64,000 bases of DNA from Thalassotalea fonticola (GCF_032911225.1 NZ_CP136600.1:4526001-4590000); one strand, 5' to 3'; positions 9,693 through 20,819 are shown, counted from the stretch's first letter. Numbers and translations are program-made. Notes: generated by a model from the sequence alone, not told the origin.

Positions 9693-11543
9693 GTGTTAAA
9701 CAAATATCCATTATGGAAAACATTGATGGTGGTGTTTATCGTCGCTATTGGTGCTTTATATGCTTTACCTAACTATTATGGTGAAGATCCTGCTGTACAA
9801 ATTTCGGGAACGAGAGGAGTACAGGCTGATCTTTCAACGTTAGATGCGGTAAAAGATACATTGGCACAGGCAAATATCACTTATCAAAGTGTAGCGCTTA
9901 CTAATGGCCAAGTATTGGTGCGATTTTCTGATTATAAAACTCAGCAAACTGCTAATGAATCGTTATCAGCCAGTTTAGGTGATACATATTCAGTTGCACT
10001 GAACTTGACTCCAGCAACACCAGAATGGCTTGCCAGTTTAGGTGGTGTACCAATGAAGCTAGGCTTAGATTTAAGTGGTGGTGTTCACTTCCTTATGGAA
10101 GTTGACATGAAAACTGCGATGGGCCGTGCACAAGAGAATATGATTGGTGATTTTCGTACTAGCCTGCGTAATGAAAAAATTCGTTATCGTAGTGTTAAAG
10201 AATCAGGCAACGGTGTAGAAGTTATCTTTCGTAAGCTTGATGATTTAGAGAATGCAGAAGATGTTTTAAAACGTACTTATGGTGATTACTTGTTTGTTGA
10301 TAATGAAGATAAGTTATCTTTAAAAATCACCATGACAGATGCCAAACTAAAAGAAACTCGCGAATACGCATTACAACAAAACATTACCATTATCCGTAAC
10401 CGTGTTAATGAATTAGGTGTTGCAGAGCCTCTAGTACAGCGTCAGGGCGCTAAGCACATTGTTGTTGAACTTCCTGGTGTACAAGATACTGCCCGCGCGA
10501 AAGAAATTTTAGGTGCGACCGCTACTTTACAATTTCATATGGTTGATCAAGAGCATGATCTTCGTGACGCAGTTAATGGTCGCGTACCGCCAGGTTCATT
10601 CTTAGTAAATGATCAAGACGGCCGTCCACAATTGCTGAAAAAACGTATTATGCTTCGTGGTGAACACATCATTGGCGCTGCACCTTCTCGTGATCAACAA
10701 ACCAGCCGTCCGCAGGTGAGTATCGATCTTGATAGTAAAGGCGGAAGCATTTTCTCTAATGCAACTAAAGATAATATTGGTAAGCCAATGGCTACTGTAT
10801 TCATCGAAAGTAAAGCAACCGGTGAGAAAAACCCTGATGGCAGCTTGAAGTTCACGCAAGTACAAGAAGTGATCAGTGTTGCTACTATCCAAGCTCGTTT
10901 GGGCAGTAAGTTTGTTATTACCGGCCAAGAATCTCCGGCAGAATCTCAGAACTTAGCATTACTACTTCGCGCCGGTGCATTAATTGCTCCTATCGCAATC
11001 GTTGAAGAGCGTACTGTAGGCCCATCACTGGGTGCTGAAAACGTCGAATTAGGTATGCAAGCAATCCTGTGGGGGTTCGCTTTAGTGCTATTATTTATGA
11101 TGGTTTATTATCGTAAGTTTGGTATTGTCGCTAACCTTGCATTAGCCGCTAACTTAGTACTTATTATTGGTATTATGTCTCTAATTCCAGGTGCTACATT
11201 AACGCTTCCAGGTATGGCTGGTATTGTTCTTACTGTTGGTATGGCTGTTGATGCGAACGTACTTATATTTGAGCGTATTCGTGAAGAACTACGTGAAGGT
11301 AAAACAGTACAACAATCAATTCATCATGGTTATGACTCAGCGTTTTCAACCATTATTGATGCCAATATTACAACTTTGATCGCTGCACTTATATTATTTG
11401 CTGTTGGTACCGGCCCTATTAAAGGCTTCGCGGTAACGCTATCAATCGGTATTATTACTTCAATGTTTACCTCAATTATTGGTACCCGTGCTGTCGTTAA
11501 TGCACTTTGGGGTGGCAAGAAAATTGATAAGCTTCCTATTTAG
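9693..11543 (+). CDS. secD: protein translocase subunit SecD
   Basis: Proton-motive-force-driven factor that helps complete export through SecYEG together with SecF. A GTG start is preferred: TAAGGA overlaps the yajC stop just upstream, and the product begins with the usual [13 protein letters not shown]. It has one N-terminal membrane helix, a large periplasmic region (P1 domain, with [10 protein letters not shown] at its start), then five C-terminal helices with [18 protein letters not shown]. Length 616 is typical. secF follows after 14 bp. Confidence 0.96.
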   Translation: MLNKYPLWKTLMVVFIVAIGALYALPNYYGEDPAVQISGTRGVQADLSTLDAVKDTLAQANITYQSVALTNGQVLVRFSDYKTQQTANESLSASLGDTYSVALNLTPATPEWLASLGGVPMKLGLDLSGGVHFLMEVDMKTAMGRAQENMIGDFRTSLRNEKIRYRSVKESGNGVEVIFRKLDDLENAEDVLKRTYGDYLFVDNEDKLSLKITMTDAKLKETREYALQQNITIIRNRVNELGVAEPLVQRQGAKHIVVELPGVQDTARAKEILGATATLQFHMVDQEHDLRDAVNGRVPPGSFLVNDQDGRPQLLKKRIMLRGEHIIGAAPSRDQQTSRPQVSIDLDSKGGSIFSNATKDNIGKPMATVFIESKATGEKNPDGSLKFTQVQEVISVATIQARLGSKFVITGQESPAESQNLALLLRAGALIAPIAIVEERTVGPSLGAENVELGMQAILWGFALVLLFMMVYYRKFGIVANLALAANLVLIIGIMSLIPGATLTLPGMAGIVLTVGMAVDANVLIFERIREELREGKTVQQSIHHGYDSAFSTIIDANITTLIAALILFAVGTGPIKGFAVTLSIGIITSMFTSIIGTRAVVNALWGGKKIDKLPI

Positions 11544-11557
11544 GTCAGGACGATATA

Positions 11558-12505
11558 ATGCAAATTTTAAAAATTAAAGAAACCCTGGCTTTCATGTCGT
11601 ATCGAAAGCTAGCATCTATTTTTAGTATCATTTTAGTTGTAGCTTCTCTAACGTCATTGGCTACCAATAAATTAAATTTTGGTCTTGATTTTACTGGTGG
11701 TACATTACTTGAAGTTGGTTTTGAACAACCGGCTGATTTGAGTAAAGTACGTACAGTACTTGAAGCTGGCGGCTTTGAAGATGCCGTTGTGCAATTGTTT
11801 GGTAGTTCAAATGATGTACTTATTCGTTTAGGTCAACGTGACAATGTAAAAGCCGAAATGCTTGGTAATCAAATTTTAGGAATACTGGAGCAAGGGACGG
11901 GGCAAAATATCGAAATGCGTCGTATTGAGTTTGTTGGTGCAAACGTTGGTGATGAGCTAACTGAGCAAGGCGGACTTGCAATGCTAACAGCACTTATTTG
12001 TATTTTAGTGTATGTAGCATTTCGTTTCGAATGGCGTTTCGCATTAGGCTCGGTAACGGCACTTGCTCATGATGTTATTTTAACCTTAGGCTTATTCTCA
12101 GTTTTAGGTTTAGAGTTTGATTTAACTGTATTAGCAGCAATACTAGCGGTAATAGGTTATTCACTTAACGATACTATTGTTGTTTCTGACCGTATTCGTG
12201 AAAACTTCAGAAAAGTGCGTAAAGGTACCCCTGAAGAAATCATCAATATATCTTTAACACAAACGTTAAGCCGTACGATGATCACTTCACTGACAACGTT
12301 CTTAGTATTACTTGCCTTATTCTTTAAAGGTGGGGCGTTAATTCATGGTTTTGCGACAGCATTGTTGTTTGGTATTGTTGTTGGTACATACTCATCTATA
12401 TACGTGGCTTCTACAGTTGCATTGGCATTAGGTATTTCTAAAGAAGACTTAATTCCGGAAGTAATTGAAAAAGAAGGTGCTGATCAAGATGAACTTAGAA
12501 TGTAA
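11558..12505 (+). CDS. secF: protein translocase subunit SecF
   Basis: A 315-residue partner of SecD. It has an N-terminal helix, a short periplasmic domain beginning GLDFTGGTLLEV, and five C-terminal helices with the YSLNDTIVVSDRIREN signature. A GGACG-type ribosome site lies just after the secD stop. It is the last gene of the queA-tgt-yajC-secDF block and is followed by a clear terminator. Confidence 0.96.
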   Translation: MQILKIKETLAFMSYRKLASIFSIILVVASLTSLATNKLNFGLDFTGGTLLEVGFEQPADLSKVRTVLEAGGFEDAVVQLFGSSNDVLIRLGQRDNVKAEMLGNQILGILEQGTGQNIEMRRIEFVGANVGDELTEQGGLAMLTALICILVYVAFRFEWRFALGSVTALAHDVILTLGLFSVLGLEFDLTVLAAILAVIGYSLNDTIVVSDRIRENFRKVRKGTPEEIINISLTQTLSRTMITSLTTFLVLLALFFKGGALIHGFATALLFGIVVGTYSSIYVASTVALALGISKEDLIPEVIEKEGADQDELRM

Positions 12506-12528
12506 ATTTGATTAAAGTATTATTTAAG

Positions 12529-12553
12529 AAACCAGCTACGGCTGGTTTTTTTA
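12529..12553 (+). terminator. terminator of the yajC-secDF operon
   Basis: Stem AAACCAGC (12529-12536) pairs with GCTGGTTT (12541-12548) with a TACG tetraloop and a T tract. Confidence 0.85.
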
Positions 12554-12782
12554 ATTCAGGGATTAATTAACTTAGAATTGCCATGGATGGCGTTAATTCT
12601 GTTGCATATGGATGTGCTTATCCTCTCAAACCAGAGATAGTGGAAAGGGAGGATTTATGTTTAAGATTTACGAGAAACGAGAAACGAACCAAATGGTGTG
12701 ACCCCGTTTAAGTGGCCATAACCGACGTACTAACGTCGTCTCGAACTTAACTCGGGATCCGATTGAGAATTTTTAAAGCAAA
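12554..12782. other. intergenic stretch without a gene
   Basis: No plausible coding frame. It holds a short direct repeat (ACGAGAA twice near 12670) and scattered AT-rich sequence between the secF terminator and the cobA terminator. Confidence 0.4.
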
Positions 12783-12816
12783 TAAAAAAAAGTTGATACT
12801 AACTAGAGCGTCAACC
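12783..12816 (-). terminator. probable terminator of cobA
   Basis: Read on the minus strand, GTTGA and TCAAC (12815-12811 and 12796-12792) flank a 14-nt loop, followed directly by eight T residues. The stem is short, so confidence is moderate. Confidence 0.5.
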
Positions 12817-12823
12817 TAATGTT

Positions 12824-13696
12824 CTAGCCCAACTTTGGAAGTGCCTTAGTAGCTAGCTCTGGCAGTGATTGAACAATATCTGTAGGAGCAAAGAATGCCG
12901 GTTGTTGTGCTTCGTTAACATCTGCTAAAGCTTGCTGGTTTACTGCATTAACCACATCGCCTATAACTAATAAGCTCGGCGGTTTAATCTCGTTATTGGC
13001 AACTATACTAGGTAAGTCACTTAACGTAGTACGCCAGACTTGTTGATCGTTTTGTGTACCTTTACGAATAATTGCAACAGGCGTTTTCGCATCTCGGCCA
13101 TGAGCAATTAGCTGCTCTGAGATTGTCTCAACGCTTTTTACACCCATGTAGAACACCAGTGTTTGAGTTTTATCTGCGTAATTTTTCCAAGGTAAAGATA
13201 ATTCGCCATCATGACTAAAATGACCCGTTATAAAGCTGCAACTATGAGCAACATCACGATGTGTTAATGGGATCCCTGCATATGTTGTGGCGCCTGATGC
13301 CGATGTAATTCCAGGGATCACATGACTAGCAATACCATGCTCTAGCAGGTAATTTACTTCTTCTGAACCTCGACCAAAAATGAAGCTGTCTCCACCTTTC
13401 AAACGGACAACTTTTTTACCCTTATTTGCCCATTCAACAATCGTGTCATTAATTTTATCTTGGGTGACACAATGTTTATGAATGGCTTTGCCAACATATA
13501 TTCTGCGACAACTTTGGGGAGTTAACATTAAAATTTCATTACTTACCAAACGATCATAAATAACAACATCAGCATTTTGTAAAAAGCGTAATGCTTTTAA
13601 TGTCAGTAACTCAGCATCACCGGGACCCGCTCCTATAAGGGCAACCTCACCAGCATTAAATTGAGATTTGTTTGTGATCTTGTTAAAAATATTCAT
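12824..13696 (-). CDS. cobA: uroporphyrinogen-III C-methyltransferase
   Basis: SUMT: methylates uroporphyrinogen III at C2 and C7 with AdoMet to give precorrin-2 for siroheme (sulfite and nitrite reductase cofactor). Signatures are VALIGAGPGDAELLTLKA near the N-terminus, VVRLKGGDSFIFGRG, and the GITSASGATTYAGIPLTHR segment. The start at 13696 (MNIFNKITNK) is preferred because AAGG lies five bases upstream; a second in-frame ATG at 13711 would add MAKAN without a ribosome site. It is the single-domain form (290 residues), not the fused CysG. Confidence 0.9.
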   Translation of the reverse strand: MNIFNKITNKSQFNAGEVALIGAGPGDAELLTLKALRFLQNADVVIYDRLVSNEILMLTPQSCRRIYVGKAIHKHCVTQDKINDTIVEWANKGKKVVRLKGGDSFIFGRGSEEVNYLLEHGIASHVIPGITSASGATTYAGIPLTHRDVAHSCSFITGHFSHDGELSLPWKNYADKTQTLVFYMGVKSVETISEQLIAHGRDAKTPVAIIRKGTQNDQQVWRTTLSDLPSIVANNEIKPPSLLVIGDVVNAVNQQALADVNEAQQPAFFAPTDIVQSLPELATKALPKLG

Positions 13697-13915
13697 GTTA
13701 GCCTTAGCCATTCAGTTAGCACATAGTAAATATTAAAGGTTTTCTAATAACAATAAAGTATCAAAATAAACTTATTTAGATTTAAATGTTATTAATAGTG
13801 CTTGTTGGATTGGTTTATTACCTATAATTCAATACCTAAGGTTAAAATTATCAACTTGCTAAAAAGACAAAAAACACCCACTCTAATTAATACTCAACTT
13901 AAAAAGAACAATTTA

Positions 13916-15262
13916 ATGTCAAAAATTGATATCTATAAAAAACTTTATCTCTTGCTAGCCCTTAGCTTAGCAAGCTTTTCTTGGGCCTATGCAGAGCAAA
14001 ATTTACAGACAGAGTTTAATATTCTATCCATGCAAGAACGCGCTAATGTAATAGATCGCATTTTATCTAAGCGAGTAGATCTGCTTATGCCAAAGTTGAT
14101 GAAACAAGCAAATGTAGATATGTGGATTTTGATCTCCAGAGAAAATAATGAAGATCCAGTTTTGAAAACTTTTCTACCTGCGACTTGGTTGGCAGCAAGG
14201 CGTAGAACTATTTTAGTATTTAGTCTACTTGAAGATAACACTGTTAAAGCCGAAGCCATGTCACGTTATGATGTGGGTAAGGTTTTCACGAAAGCTTGGG
14301 ATAAAGAATATCAACCCGATCAAATGCGCGCTTTAATTGAATTAATTAAAGCACGAAATCCCAATCGTATAGCATTAAATCAATCTGACAATTATGAAAT
14401 TGCTGACGGGCTAGTGGCCACCGATAAAGAGCTTTTATTTTCTTACTTACCCAATCAGTACCGAGAAAGAGTTGTATCGGCAGAAGAGTTGGCAGTGAGC
14501 TGGCTAGAAACACGAATAAAAGAAGAAGTTGAACTGCAAAAGCACATGGTGGCGTTAACAAAAGCGATTATTAAACAAGGTTTTTCAAATGTAGTAATAC
14601 GCCCTAGAAAAACAAAGATCGGTGACCTAGTGTGGTGGTTTCGAGATAAAGTGAACGAACTGGGTTTACAAACCTGGTTTCAGCCAAGTATTCGGTTACA
14701 GCGTAAATATAAAAAAATGGCCGTAAGTGAAGACCCTGAGGAGATCATTTTACCTGGCGATTTACTGCACGTTGACTTTGGTATTAGTTACTTACGCTTA
14801 AACACTGATATTCAACAGCATGCCTACGTGTTAAAGCAAGAAGAGAAACAAGCCCCAAAATTTTTAATTAACTCACTAAAGGTAGGAAATCAATTGCAAG
14901 ATATTCTTACCAGTCAATTTAAAATAGGCATTAGTGGTAACGAAATCTTATCAAAAAGTCGAGAGCAGGCATTACTGAGTGGCATTAAACCTATGATTTA
15001 CAGTCATCCACTTGGCTATCATGGCCATGGTGCGGGTACTACAATTGGGAAGTGGGACTCTCAGCACGGTGTTGCAGGTGAAGGAGATAGGGTACTGCAC
15101 GATAATACTGCTTATGCAATTGAATTAAATGCGACTGTATACAGTGAAGAGTGGCAAAAAGATGTGATGATCATGCTTGAAGAGAATGCATTATTCAGTC
15201 AAGGGAAGGTTGAGTATTTGGCGCCAAGGCAAAAACAGCTAATTTTAATCAATTATAAATAA
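13916..15262 (+). CDS. exported M24-family metallopeptidase
   Basis: Creatinase/aminopeptidase-P-like (M24) protein of 448 residues. The start at 13916 is chosen because it begins with a clean signal peptide (MSKIDIYKKLYLLLALSLAS... ending near AYA-EQ); the frame also runs open 114 bp upstream to a TTG. A creatinase-like N-domain is followed by the pita-bread fold. The five usual metal ligands are all present: Asp in HVDFGISY, Asp in NTDIQQHA, His in YSHPLGYHGHG, Glu in IELNATVY and Glu in MLEENALF. A periplasmic Xaa-Pro peptidase is likely; the substrate is unknown. Confidence 0.85.
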   Translation: MSKIDIYKKLYLLLALSLASFSWAYAEQNLQTEFNILSMQERANVIDRILSKRVDLLMPKLMKQANVDMWILISRENNEDPVLKTFLPATWLAARRRTILVFSLLEDNTVKAEAMSRYDVGKVFTKAWDKEYQPDQMRALIELIKARNPNRIALNQSDNYEIADGLVATDKELLFSYLPNQYRERVVSAEELAVSWLETRIKEEVELQKHMVALTKAIIKQGFSNVVIRPRKTKIGDLVWWFRDKVNELGLQTWFQPSIRLQRKYKKMAVSEDPEEIILPGDLLHVDFGISYLRLNTDIQQHAYVLKQEEKQAPKFLINSLKVGNQLQDILTSQFKIGISGNEILSKSREQALLSGIKPMIYSHPLGYHGHGAGTTIGKWDSQHGVAGEGDRVLHDNTAYAIELNATVYSEEWQKDVMIMLEENALFSQGKVEYLAPRQKQLILINYK

Positions 15263-15297
15263 AAAAGCTAAACTCAAAGGGAGTTTAGCTTTTTAAT
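15263..15297. terminator. bidirectional terminator
   Basis: A 13-bp stem, AAAAGCTAAACTC (15263-15275) with its complement 15281-15293, has A and T tracts on either side. It can end both the M24 gene (+) and suhB (-), which converge here. Confidence 0.85.
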
Positions 15298-15321
15298 TAA
15301 ATTCTTTTAATTGCTTAGAAA

Positions 15322-16125
15322 CTAAAGCTTCATTGCCGGCGTTAAGTGTGGACGTACATCCGTTAAAATTTCTTTTAACAAACGTGGGCTACCCGCAACT
15401 ATATTGCCATTTTTCGAATGATTGTGGCCACCAACAAAATCGGTAACTAAACCACCAGCTTCAATAACTAGTAATTCACCCGCTGAAGTATTCCAAGGTT
15501 TTAAGCCTAGTTCAAATAAGCCATCCATACGACCAGCCGCTATATAGGCTAAATCTAATGATGGACAGCCCGCACTACGAATATCAGCGGCTTTGCTGAA
15601 TAATGCTTGGTACATAGCAAAGTAAGCATCACTGCTTGCTTTTTGCTTGTAAGGAAGGGCCGTAGCTAAAATGGTACCTGCTAGTTCTTTATGAGCTTTA
15701 ATACGAACGCGTGAGCTGTTTAATTGAGCTCCTTTACCACGGCTGGCAGTAAACAATTCGCCACGAATTGGATCGTATATTACAGCTTGGTCTAATTTAC
15801 CTTTAACTTTAAGGGCAATTGAAACGGAAAAATGAGGAATGCCTTTGACAAAATTAGTAGTACCATCGATAGGATCGATGATCCATTGGTAGTCAGAATC
15901 TTTACCCGCTAAAACACCACATTCTTCACCAACGATAGAATGTTCAGGATACGATTTACGTAACGTATCAATAATAATTTGTTCAGCTTCCAGATCAATA
16001 TTTGTAACAAAATCAAATTTACCTTTCGCTTCTACTTCTACTTTATCAGTATTTTCGAAAGCTCTAGCAACAACAGAACCGGCGGCACGCGCAGCGCGTA
16101 TCGCGATATTAAGCATCGGATGCAT
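15322..16125 (-). CDS. suhB: inositol-1-monophosphatase SuhB
   Basis: Mg2+-dependent phosphatase of the IMPase family; in E. coli it is also part of the rRNA transcription antitermination complex. The 267-residue protein shows the metal site: Glu in IVGEECGV, then the WIDPIDGTTNFVKGIPHF motif, and the second motif in KPWNTSAGELLVIEAGG. Note KPWNTSAG where many homologues have W-D-x-A-A-G. The gene is divergent from trmJ, its usual neighbour in gammaproteobacteria. Confidence 0.93.
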   Translation of the reverse strand: MHPMLNIAIRAARAAGSVVARAFENTDKVEVEAKGKFDFVTNIDLEAEQIIIDTLRKSYPEHSIVGEECGVLAGKDSDYQWIIDPIDGTTNFVKGIPHFSVSIALKVKGKLDQAVIYDPIRGELFTASRGKGAQLNSSRVRIKAHKELAGTILATALPYKQKASSDAYFAMYQALFSKAADIRSAGCPSLDLAYIAAGRMDGLFELGLKPWNTSAGELLVIEAGGLVTDFVGGHNHSKNGNIVAGSPRLLKEILTDVRPHLTPAMKL

Positions 16126-16475
16126 AATTGACTACCCTAATTTTTAAAAGAACAATTTAAACCGTTGCACCCGACAGGCACAACAAAACGGCGCGCAGTA
16201 TATCAAAAGCTGATAACAAAAGCGAACCTTGGCTGAAATTGTATTTGTAAGGATTATTTATAGTTCAAAAATAAATGTTTGTCAGTTAAACCCTATATAA
16301 AAAAGAGGTTACAGGCGATTAACTCAATATACAGAAAATATATTTCTAATAAATAAATGAACTAAGCTTATCTGATAAATTGATCTTTATTGTAATCAAT
16401 TCATGTTATTTTAGGCTACATAATCAGTGTACATGTGTTAAAATCGCGGAAAATTATCACCGAAGAAATAAACAC
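16126..16475. other. suhB/trmJ divergent intergenic region
   Basis: An AT-rich region that must hold both promoters. A TTAAAAT box near 16438 could be a -10 element for trmJ. No structured RNA, repeat or operator was recognised. Confidence 0.35.
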
Positions 16476-17246
16476 ATGTTAGATAATGTACGTATTGTTT
16501 TAGTAAATACTTCTGATTGCCGCAATATGGGCTCGGCGGCTAGAGCCATGAAAACCATGGGCCTTAAAAATTTGGTTTTGGTTGATCCAAAAGAAATGCC
16601 AAATGGTCAAGCACAAGCATTAGCAGCAGGTGCTACCGACGTACTTGCCAATGCTAAAGTCGTTGCAACAATGAAAGAAGCCATTGAAGATTGTGGTCTT
16701 GTTGTTGGTACCAGCGCTCGCTCTCGTACGTTGCCATGGCCAATGCTAGATCCTAGAGGTTGTGGTAAACAAATGTCACAAGAGGGGAAAGAATATCCTG
16801 TAGCGTTAGTCTTTGGTCGTGAAAGTAGTGGTTTAACCAATGATGAATTACAGTTATGCCATTATCATGTCGCTATTCCTGCCAACCCGGAATACAGCTC
16901 GTTAAACTTGGCAATGGCAGTGCAAACGCTAAGCTATGAAATTAGAATGAACTTCTTAGAAGCAGAACAAGCACAGTTTGACAAACAAGAAGTTGAGTCA
17001 GATTCTAGTGATTCTGAATTACAAGAAGGTGAGAGTAAATATCAACTGGTTGAAGAAACAGAGCGATTTTATGATCATTTTGAAAGTGCCCTGCAAAAAA
17101 CCGGTTTCATTCAACCTAAGCATCCGGGCATAATTATGACCAAGGTACGCCGTTTATTTAACCGTGCTCGCCCAGATGGTAAAGAATTAAAAATGCTTCG
17201 AGGCATATTGGCCTCGATTGATAAATCAGTGAAAAATAAAGATTAG
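16476..17246 (+). CDS. trmJ: tRNA (cytidine/uridine-2'-O)-methyltransferase TrmJ
   Basis: SPOUT-family methyltransferase modifying the ribose of nucleotide 32 in several tRNAs. It begins [23 protein letters not shown], so the ATG at 16476 is chosen over upstream in-frame codons. The knotted AdoMet site shows [17 protein letters not shown] and the [17 protein letters not shown] helix. Length is 256 residues. The C-terminal extension is typical of the gammaproteobacterial form. It precedes cysE and iscR as in many relatives. Confidence 0.94.
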   Translation: MLDNVRIVLVNTSDCRNMGSAARAMKTMGLKNLVLVDPKEMPNGQAQALAAGATDVLANAKVVATMKEAIEDCGLVVGTSARSRTLPWPMLDPRGCGKQMSQEGKEYPVALVFGRESSGLTNDELQLCHYHVAIPANPEYSSLNLAMAVQTLSYEIRMNFLEAEQAQFDKQEVESDSSDSELQEGESKYQLVEETERFYDHFESALQKTGFIQPKHPGIIMTKVRRLFNRARPDGKELKMLRGILASIDKSVKNKD

Positions 17247-17304
17247 TTAATGATGGATATCGTTAATTAAGTTTTCGATAAACCAAACTATTAATAGGAT
17301 TTAC

Positions 17305-18111
17305 ATGTTCAGCCGAATTCGAGAAGATATTAAAAGTGTGTTTGACCGCGATCCTGCGGCGAGAACCACATTTGAAGTATTAACCAACTACCCAGGACTT
17401 CATGCTATCTGGGGACACTGTATCTCAAATTGGCTATGGCAACGAAAATTTAAGTGGTTGGCTCGAACTGTTTCTACATTATTTCGCTGGTTAACTGGTG
17501 TCGAAATTCATCCCGGTGCGACTATTGGTCGACGGTTTTTTATCGATCATGGTATGGGAATTGTCATTGGTGAAACCGCCGAAATAGGTAATGATTGTAC
17601 CGTTTATCATGGTGTAACTTTAGGTGGTACCAGCTGGAGTGCAGGTAAACGTCACCCTACCTTAGAAAATAATGTAGTTATTGGCGCCGGTGCTAAAGTC
17701 TTAGGACCATTGAATGTTGGTGCAAATGCACGTATAGGATCTAATGCGGTAGTAGTCAAAGATGTGCCTGAAGGGGCAACAGTTATCGGTATTCCTGGTC
17801 GCATCGTTAGTAACTCAAAAGATCCAAGTGCCAGTGAGCGCAGTAAACTGGCTAGTAAATATGGTTTTGACGCTTATGCTGTTGCAAGTGACAATCCTGA
17901 TCCTGTCGCTAAAGCAATTGGTCGAGTTCTGGATCATGTACAGCTAATGGACTCAAAATTGCAAGAAGTGACAAAAGCCGTTAACGAAGTTGGTGGTAAA
18001 GTTTGTGAAGAAGAGTTACCACCATTGCACGTTAGTGAGTTTGTTGAAGATGAAAAAGCCGCAGCGAAACGTCGTAAATCTGAAAAAGAATCCTTCGATC
18101 CTACAATTTAA
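17305..18111 (+). CDS. cysE: serine O-acetyltransferase
   Basis: Makes O-acetylserine from serine and acetyl-CoA, the entry step to cysteine. The 268-residue protein has the N-terminal helical domain and a left-handed beta-helix of hexapeptide repeats. The catalytic His-Asp region is seen in [18 protein letters not shown], along with [11 protein letters not shown]. It is placed directly before iscR, fitting the need for cysteine as sulfur donor of IscS. The C-terminal tail after about residue 195 is long and polar. Confidence 0.94.
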   Translation: MFSRIREDIKSVFDRDPAARTTFEVLTNYPGLHAIWGHCISNWLWQRKFKWLARTVSTLFRWLTGVEIHPGATIGRRFFIDHGMGIVIGETAEIGNDCTVYHGVTLGGTSWSAGKRHPTLENNVVIGAGAKVLGPLNVGANARIGSNAVVVKDVPEGATVIGIPGRIVSNSKDPSASERSKLASKYGFDAYAVASDNPDPVAKAIGRVLDHVQLMDSKLQEVTKAVNEVGGKVCEEELPPLHVSEFVEDEKAAAKRRKSEKESFDPTI

Positions 18112-18127
18112 CCTTGCCGTTTGTATA

Positions 18128-18163
18128 ATACCTGAGTAAAATAGTCGGATATATAGTTGACTA
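18128..18163 (+). promoter_or_regulatory. IscR type-1 binding site(s) upstream of iscR
   Basis: A 25-bp match to the type-1 IscR operator lies at 18128-18152: left half ATACCTGAGTA, right half TAGTCGGATAT, separated by AAA. Adjacent, ATAGTTGACTA (18153-18163) is a perfect left half of a second site with a poor right half. A possible -10, TATAGT, lies at 18214-18219. This supports feedback of the isc operon by [2Fe-2S]-IscR, as in E. coli. Confidence 0.75.
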
Positions 18164-18284
18164 TTTTACAAGGTTAAGTAAAATGCGCTTGTAATGCCAA
18201 TGAGTCAACTCGGTATAGTTACCAAATACAGACAATTATAAGTACTAAAACGTACAATTTGGTATATAAATTAAAGGTGAAATA

Positions 18285-18791
18285 ATGAAATTAACTTCCA
18301 AAGGACGTTATGCAGTAACGGCAATGCTTGATGTAGCGATTCACGCTGAATCTGGCCCAGTGCCTTTGGCTGACATATCTGAGCGACAAGGCATTTCATT
18401 ATCATATTTAGAGCAATTATTTTCCCGTTTACGTAAACATGGTTTGGTAAGCAGCGTGCGTGGTCCTGGCGGAGGCTACCGATTAGGTCGCTGTTCAGCT
18501 CAAATCGCTGTTAGCGATGTTATTAATGCTGTTGATGAGAGCGTTGATGCAACGAAATGTGGTGGCCGAGGTGATTGTCAAGCTGGTCAAAAATGTTTAA
18601 CCCATGATTTATGGAACGATTTAAGTGATCGAATAGCAGATTTTTTAAGTAACATTACCTTGAGTGAACTTGTTCACCAAGGTGATGTACAACGAGTGTC
18701 AGAGCGTCAAGATGCAGTATATGCAGCAAACAGCAGCGACAAGCCTGTAGGCACTTTGATATCAACACGAAATATTATTAGCGAGTGGTAA
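18285..18791 (+). CDS. iscR: Fe-S cluster regulator IscR
   Basis: Rrf2-family repressor that binds a [2Fe-2S] cluster and senses Fe-S demand. The winged helix starts [18 protein letters not shown]. The three cluster cysteines are in the [20 protein letters not shown] segment (about residues 93-105), with the histidine after the third. Length 168 is normal. An AAGGTGAA ribosome site precedes the ATG. It is the first gene of iscRSUA-hscBA-fdx. Confidence 0.97.
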   Translation: MKLTSKGRYAVTAMLDVAIHAESGPVPLADISERQGISLSYLEQLFSRLRKHGLVSSVRGPGGGYRLGRCSAQIAVSDVINAVDESVDATKCGGRGDCQAGQKCLTHDLWNDLSDRIADFLSNITLSELVHQGDVQRVSERQDAVYAANSSDKPVGTLISTRNIISEW

Positions 18792-18822
18792 TTAAACCAC
18801 CGTTTATTGAGAGAGAAAATTC

Positions 18823-20037
18823 ATGAAGTTACCTATTTATCTTGACTATTCTGCCACAACACCAGCTGATAAGCGTGTTGCAGAAAAGATGATGCAATAC
18901 ATGACCACCGACGGCTTTTTTGGCAATCCGGCGTCACGTTCACATAAATTCGGCTGGCAAGCTGAAGAAGCAGTAGATATTGCTCGTAACCAAATTGCCG
19001 ATTTAATTAATGCCGACCCTCGTGAAATTGTATTTACATCAGGTGCTACTGAATCAGACAACCTTGCTATTAAAGGTGCTGCGCATTTTTATAACAAACG
19101 CGGTAAGCACATAATAACCAGTAAAACAGAACATAAAGCGGTACTAGATACTTGCCGTGAATTAGAACGTCAAGGCTATGAAGTGACGTATTTAGATCCG
19201 GAAGTTAATGGCTTAATTGATCTTAATAAATTAGCAGCGGCAATGCGTGAAGATACTGTATTAGTAAGTATCATGCACGTAAACAATGAAATTGGTGTAA
19301 TTCAAGATATCAATGAAATTGGTGAACTATGTCGTTCTCGTAAAATTATTTTCCATGTAGATGCCGCACAATCGGTTGGCAAAATACCAGTAGATATGCA
19401 GCAAACTAAAGTAGATTTATTGTCTATTTCTGCTCATAAAATGTATGGCCCTAAAGGTATTGGTGCCTTATATGTTCGTCGTAAGCCTCGTATTCGCTTA
19501 GAAGCTCAAATGCACGGTGGCGGTCATGAGCGTGGTATGCGCAGTGGTACACTTGCGACACATCAAATTGTTGGCTTTGGTGAGGCTTGTCGAATTGCAA
19601 AAGAAGAAATGGCACAAGATCTAGCTCATGTTACTGCAATGCGCAACCGTTTATGGGAAGGCGTTAAAGACATGGAACAAGTATTCATTAATGGCGACTC
19701 TGATAAACGTTACCAAGGTAACTTAAACATCAGCTTCAACTTTGTTGAAGGCGAATCATTAATTATGGCATTAAAAGATTTAGCAGTTTCATCTGGCTCA
19801 GCTTGTACATCAGCTAGCTTAGAACCTTCATATGTATTACGCGCATTAGGTTTAAATGATGAAATGGCACACAGTTCAATTCGGTTCAGCTTTGGTCGTT
19901 TTACTACCATTGAAGAAGTTGATTACGCGATTGATCTTATTCAAAAATCAATTAACCACTTACGTGAGATGTCACCGCTTTGGGAAATGTTCCAAGACGG
20001 TATCGATTTAGACACAGTAGAGTGGGCAGGACACTAG
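18823..20037 (+). CDS. iscS: cysteine desulfurase IscS
   Basis: PLP enzyme that takes sulfur from cysteine for Fe-S clusters, tRNA thiolation and other uses. It has the PLP lysine in [10 protein letters not shown] (about residue 206) and the mobile-loop cysteine in [20 protein letters not shown] (about 328). Length 404 matches the housekeeping IscS. A GAGAGA ribosome site precedes the ATG. It is 31 bp after iscR and 44 bp before iscU. Confidence 0.98.
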   Translation: MKLPIYLDYSATTPADKRVAEKMMQYMTTDGFFGNPASRSHKFGWQAEEAVDIARNQIADLINADPREIVFTSGATESDNLAIKGAAHFYNKRGKHIITSKTEHKAVLDTCRELERQGYEVTYLDPEVNGLIDLNKLAAAMREDTVLVSIMHVNNEIGVIQDINEIGELCRSRKIIFHVDAAQSVGKIPVDMQQTKVDLLSISAHKMYGPKGIGALYVRRKPRIRLEAQMHGGGHERGMRSGTLATHQIVGFGEACRIAKEEMAQDLAHVTAMRNRLWEGVKDMEQVFINGDSDKRYQGNLNISFNFVEGESLIMALKDLAVSSGSACTSASLEPSYVLRALGLNDEMAHSSIRFSFGRFTTIEEVDYAIDLIQKSINHLREMSPLWEMFQDGIDLDTVEWAGH

Positions 20038-20081
20038 GCGCATAAGGCGACTAGTGCAATTACAGAATTTAGGGGCAAATT

Positions 20082-20462
20082 ATGGCTTATAGCGAAAAAG
20101 TAATCGATCATTATGAAAATCCACGTAACGTAGGTTCATTTGATAAAAATGATCCTAAAATAGCAACCGGTATGGTTGGCGCGCCAGCGTGTGGTGATGT
20201 AATGAAACTGCAATTAAAAATTGATGAGCAAGGTATCATTGAAGACGCTAAGTTTAAAACTTATGGTTGTGGCTCTGCCATTGCGTCTAGTTCATTAGTT
20301 ACCGAGTGGGTTAAAGGCAAGTCTATTGATGAAGCGGCCGAAATTAAAAACACTGCTATTGCAGAAGAGTTAGCATTACCTCCAGTGAAAATTCATTGTT
20401 CTATTTTAGCTGAAGATGCTATTAAAGCAGCAATCGAAGATTACAAAACAAAGCAAGGCTAG
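20082..20462 (+). CDS. iscU: Fe-S scaffold protein IscU
   Basis: Scaffold on which new clusters are built. The three ligand cysteines are in GAPACGDVMKL, TYGCGSAIAS and IHCSILAEDA. The HscA recognition motif LPPVK is intact at about residues 99-103. Length 126 is normal. It lies in the isc operon, 9 bp before iscA. Confidence 0.98.
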   Translation: MAYSEKVIDHYENPRNVGSFDKNDPKIATGMVGAPACGDVMKLQLKIDEQGIIEDAKFKTYGCGSAIASSSLVTEWVKGKSIDEAAEIKNTAIAEELALPPVKIHCSILAEDAIKAAIEDYKTKQG

Positions 20463-20471
20463 GCAAAAAAT

Positions 20472-20795
20472 ATGGCAATTTCAATGACGCCAGCGGCGAC
20501 TGAGCGGGTTAGATCATTTTTACAAAACCGTGGTAAAGGTCTAGGCTTACGCCTGGGTGTTAAAACAACGGGGTGTTCAGGTTTAGCCTATGTATTGGAA
20601 TTTGTTGACGAGCTAAATGTTGATGATGAAGTATTTAATTTTGACGATGTCAATATTATTGTCGACGGCAAAAGCTTAGTGCATATTGACGGTACACAAC
20701 TAGACTTTGTTAAAGAAGGTTTGAACGAAGGCTTCAAATTTACCAATCCAAACGCCAAAGGCGAATGTGGTTGTGGCGAAAGCTTTAACGTATAA
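20472..20795 (+). CDS. iscA: A-type Fe-S carrier IscA
   Basis: A 107-residue HesB/IscA protein that passes clusters to client proteins. The conserved cysteines are in TTGCSGLAY and the C-terminal [11 protein letters not shown]. It follows iscU after 9 bp. Confidence 0.97.
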   Translation: MAISMTPAATERVRSFLQNRGKGLGLRLGVKTTGCSGLAYVLEFVDELNVDDEVFNFDDVNIIVDGKSLVHIDGTQLDFVKEGLNEGFKFTNPNAKGECGCGESFNV

Positions 20796-20819
20796 CTTAT
20801 CAAACTAGCGGACAACACC

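Noticed and set aside
17762..17947. Second frame inside cysE
   Set aside because: It overlaps a well-supported gene in another frame and has no ribosome site.
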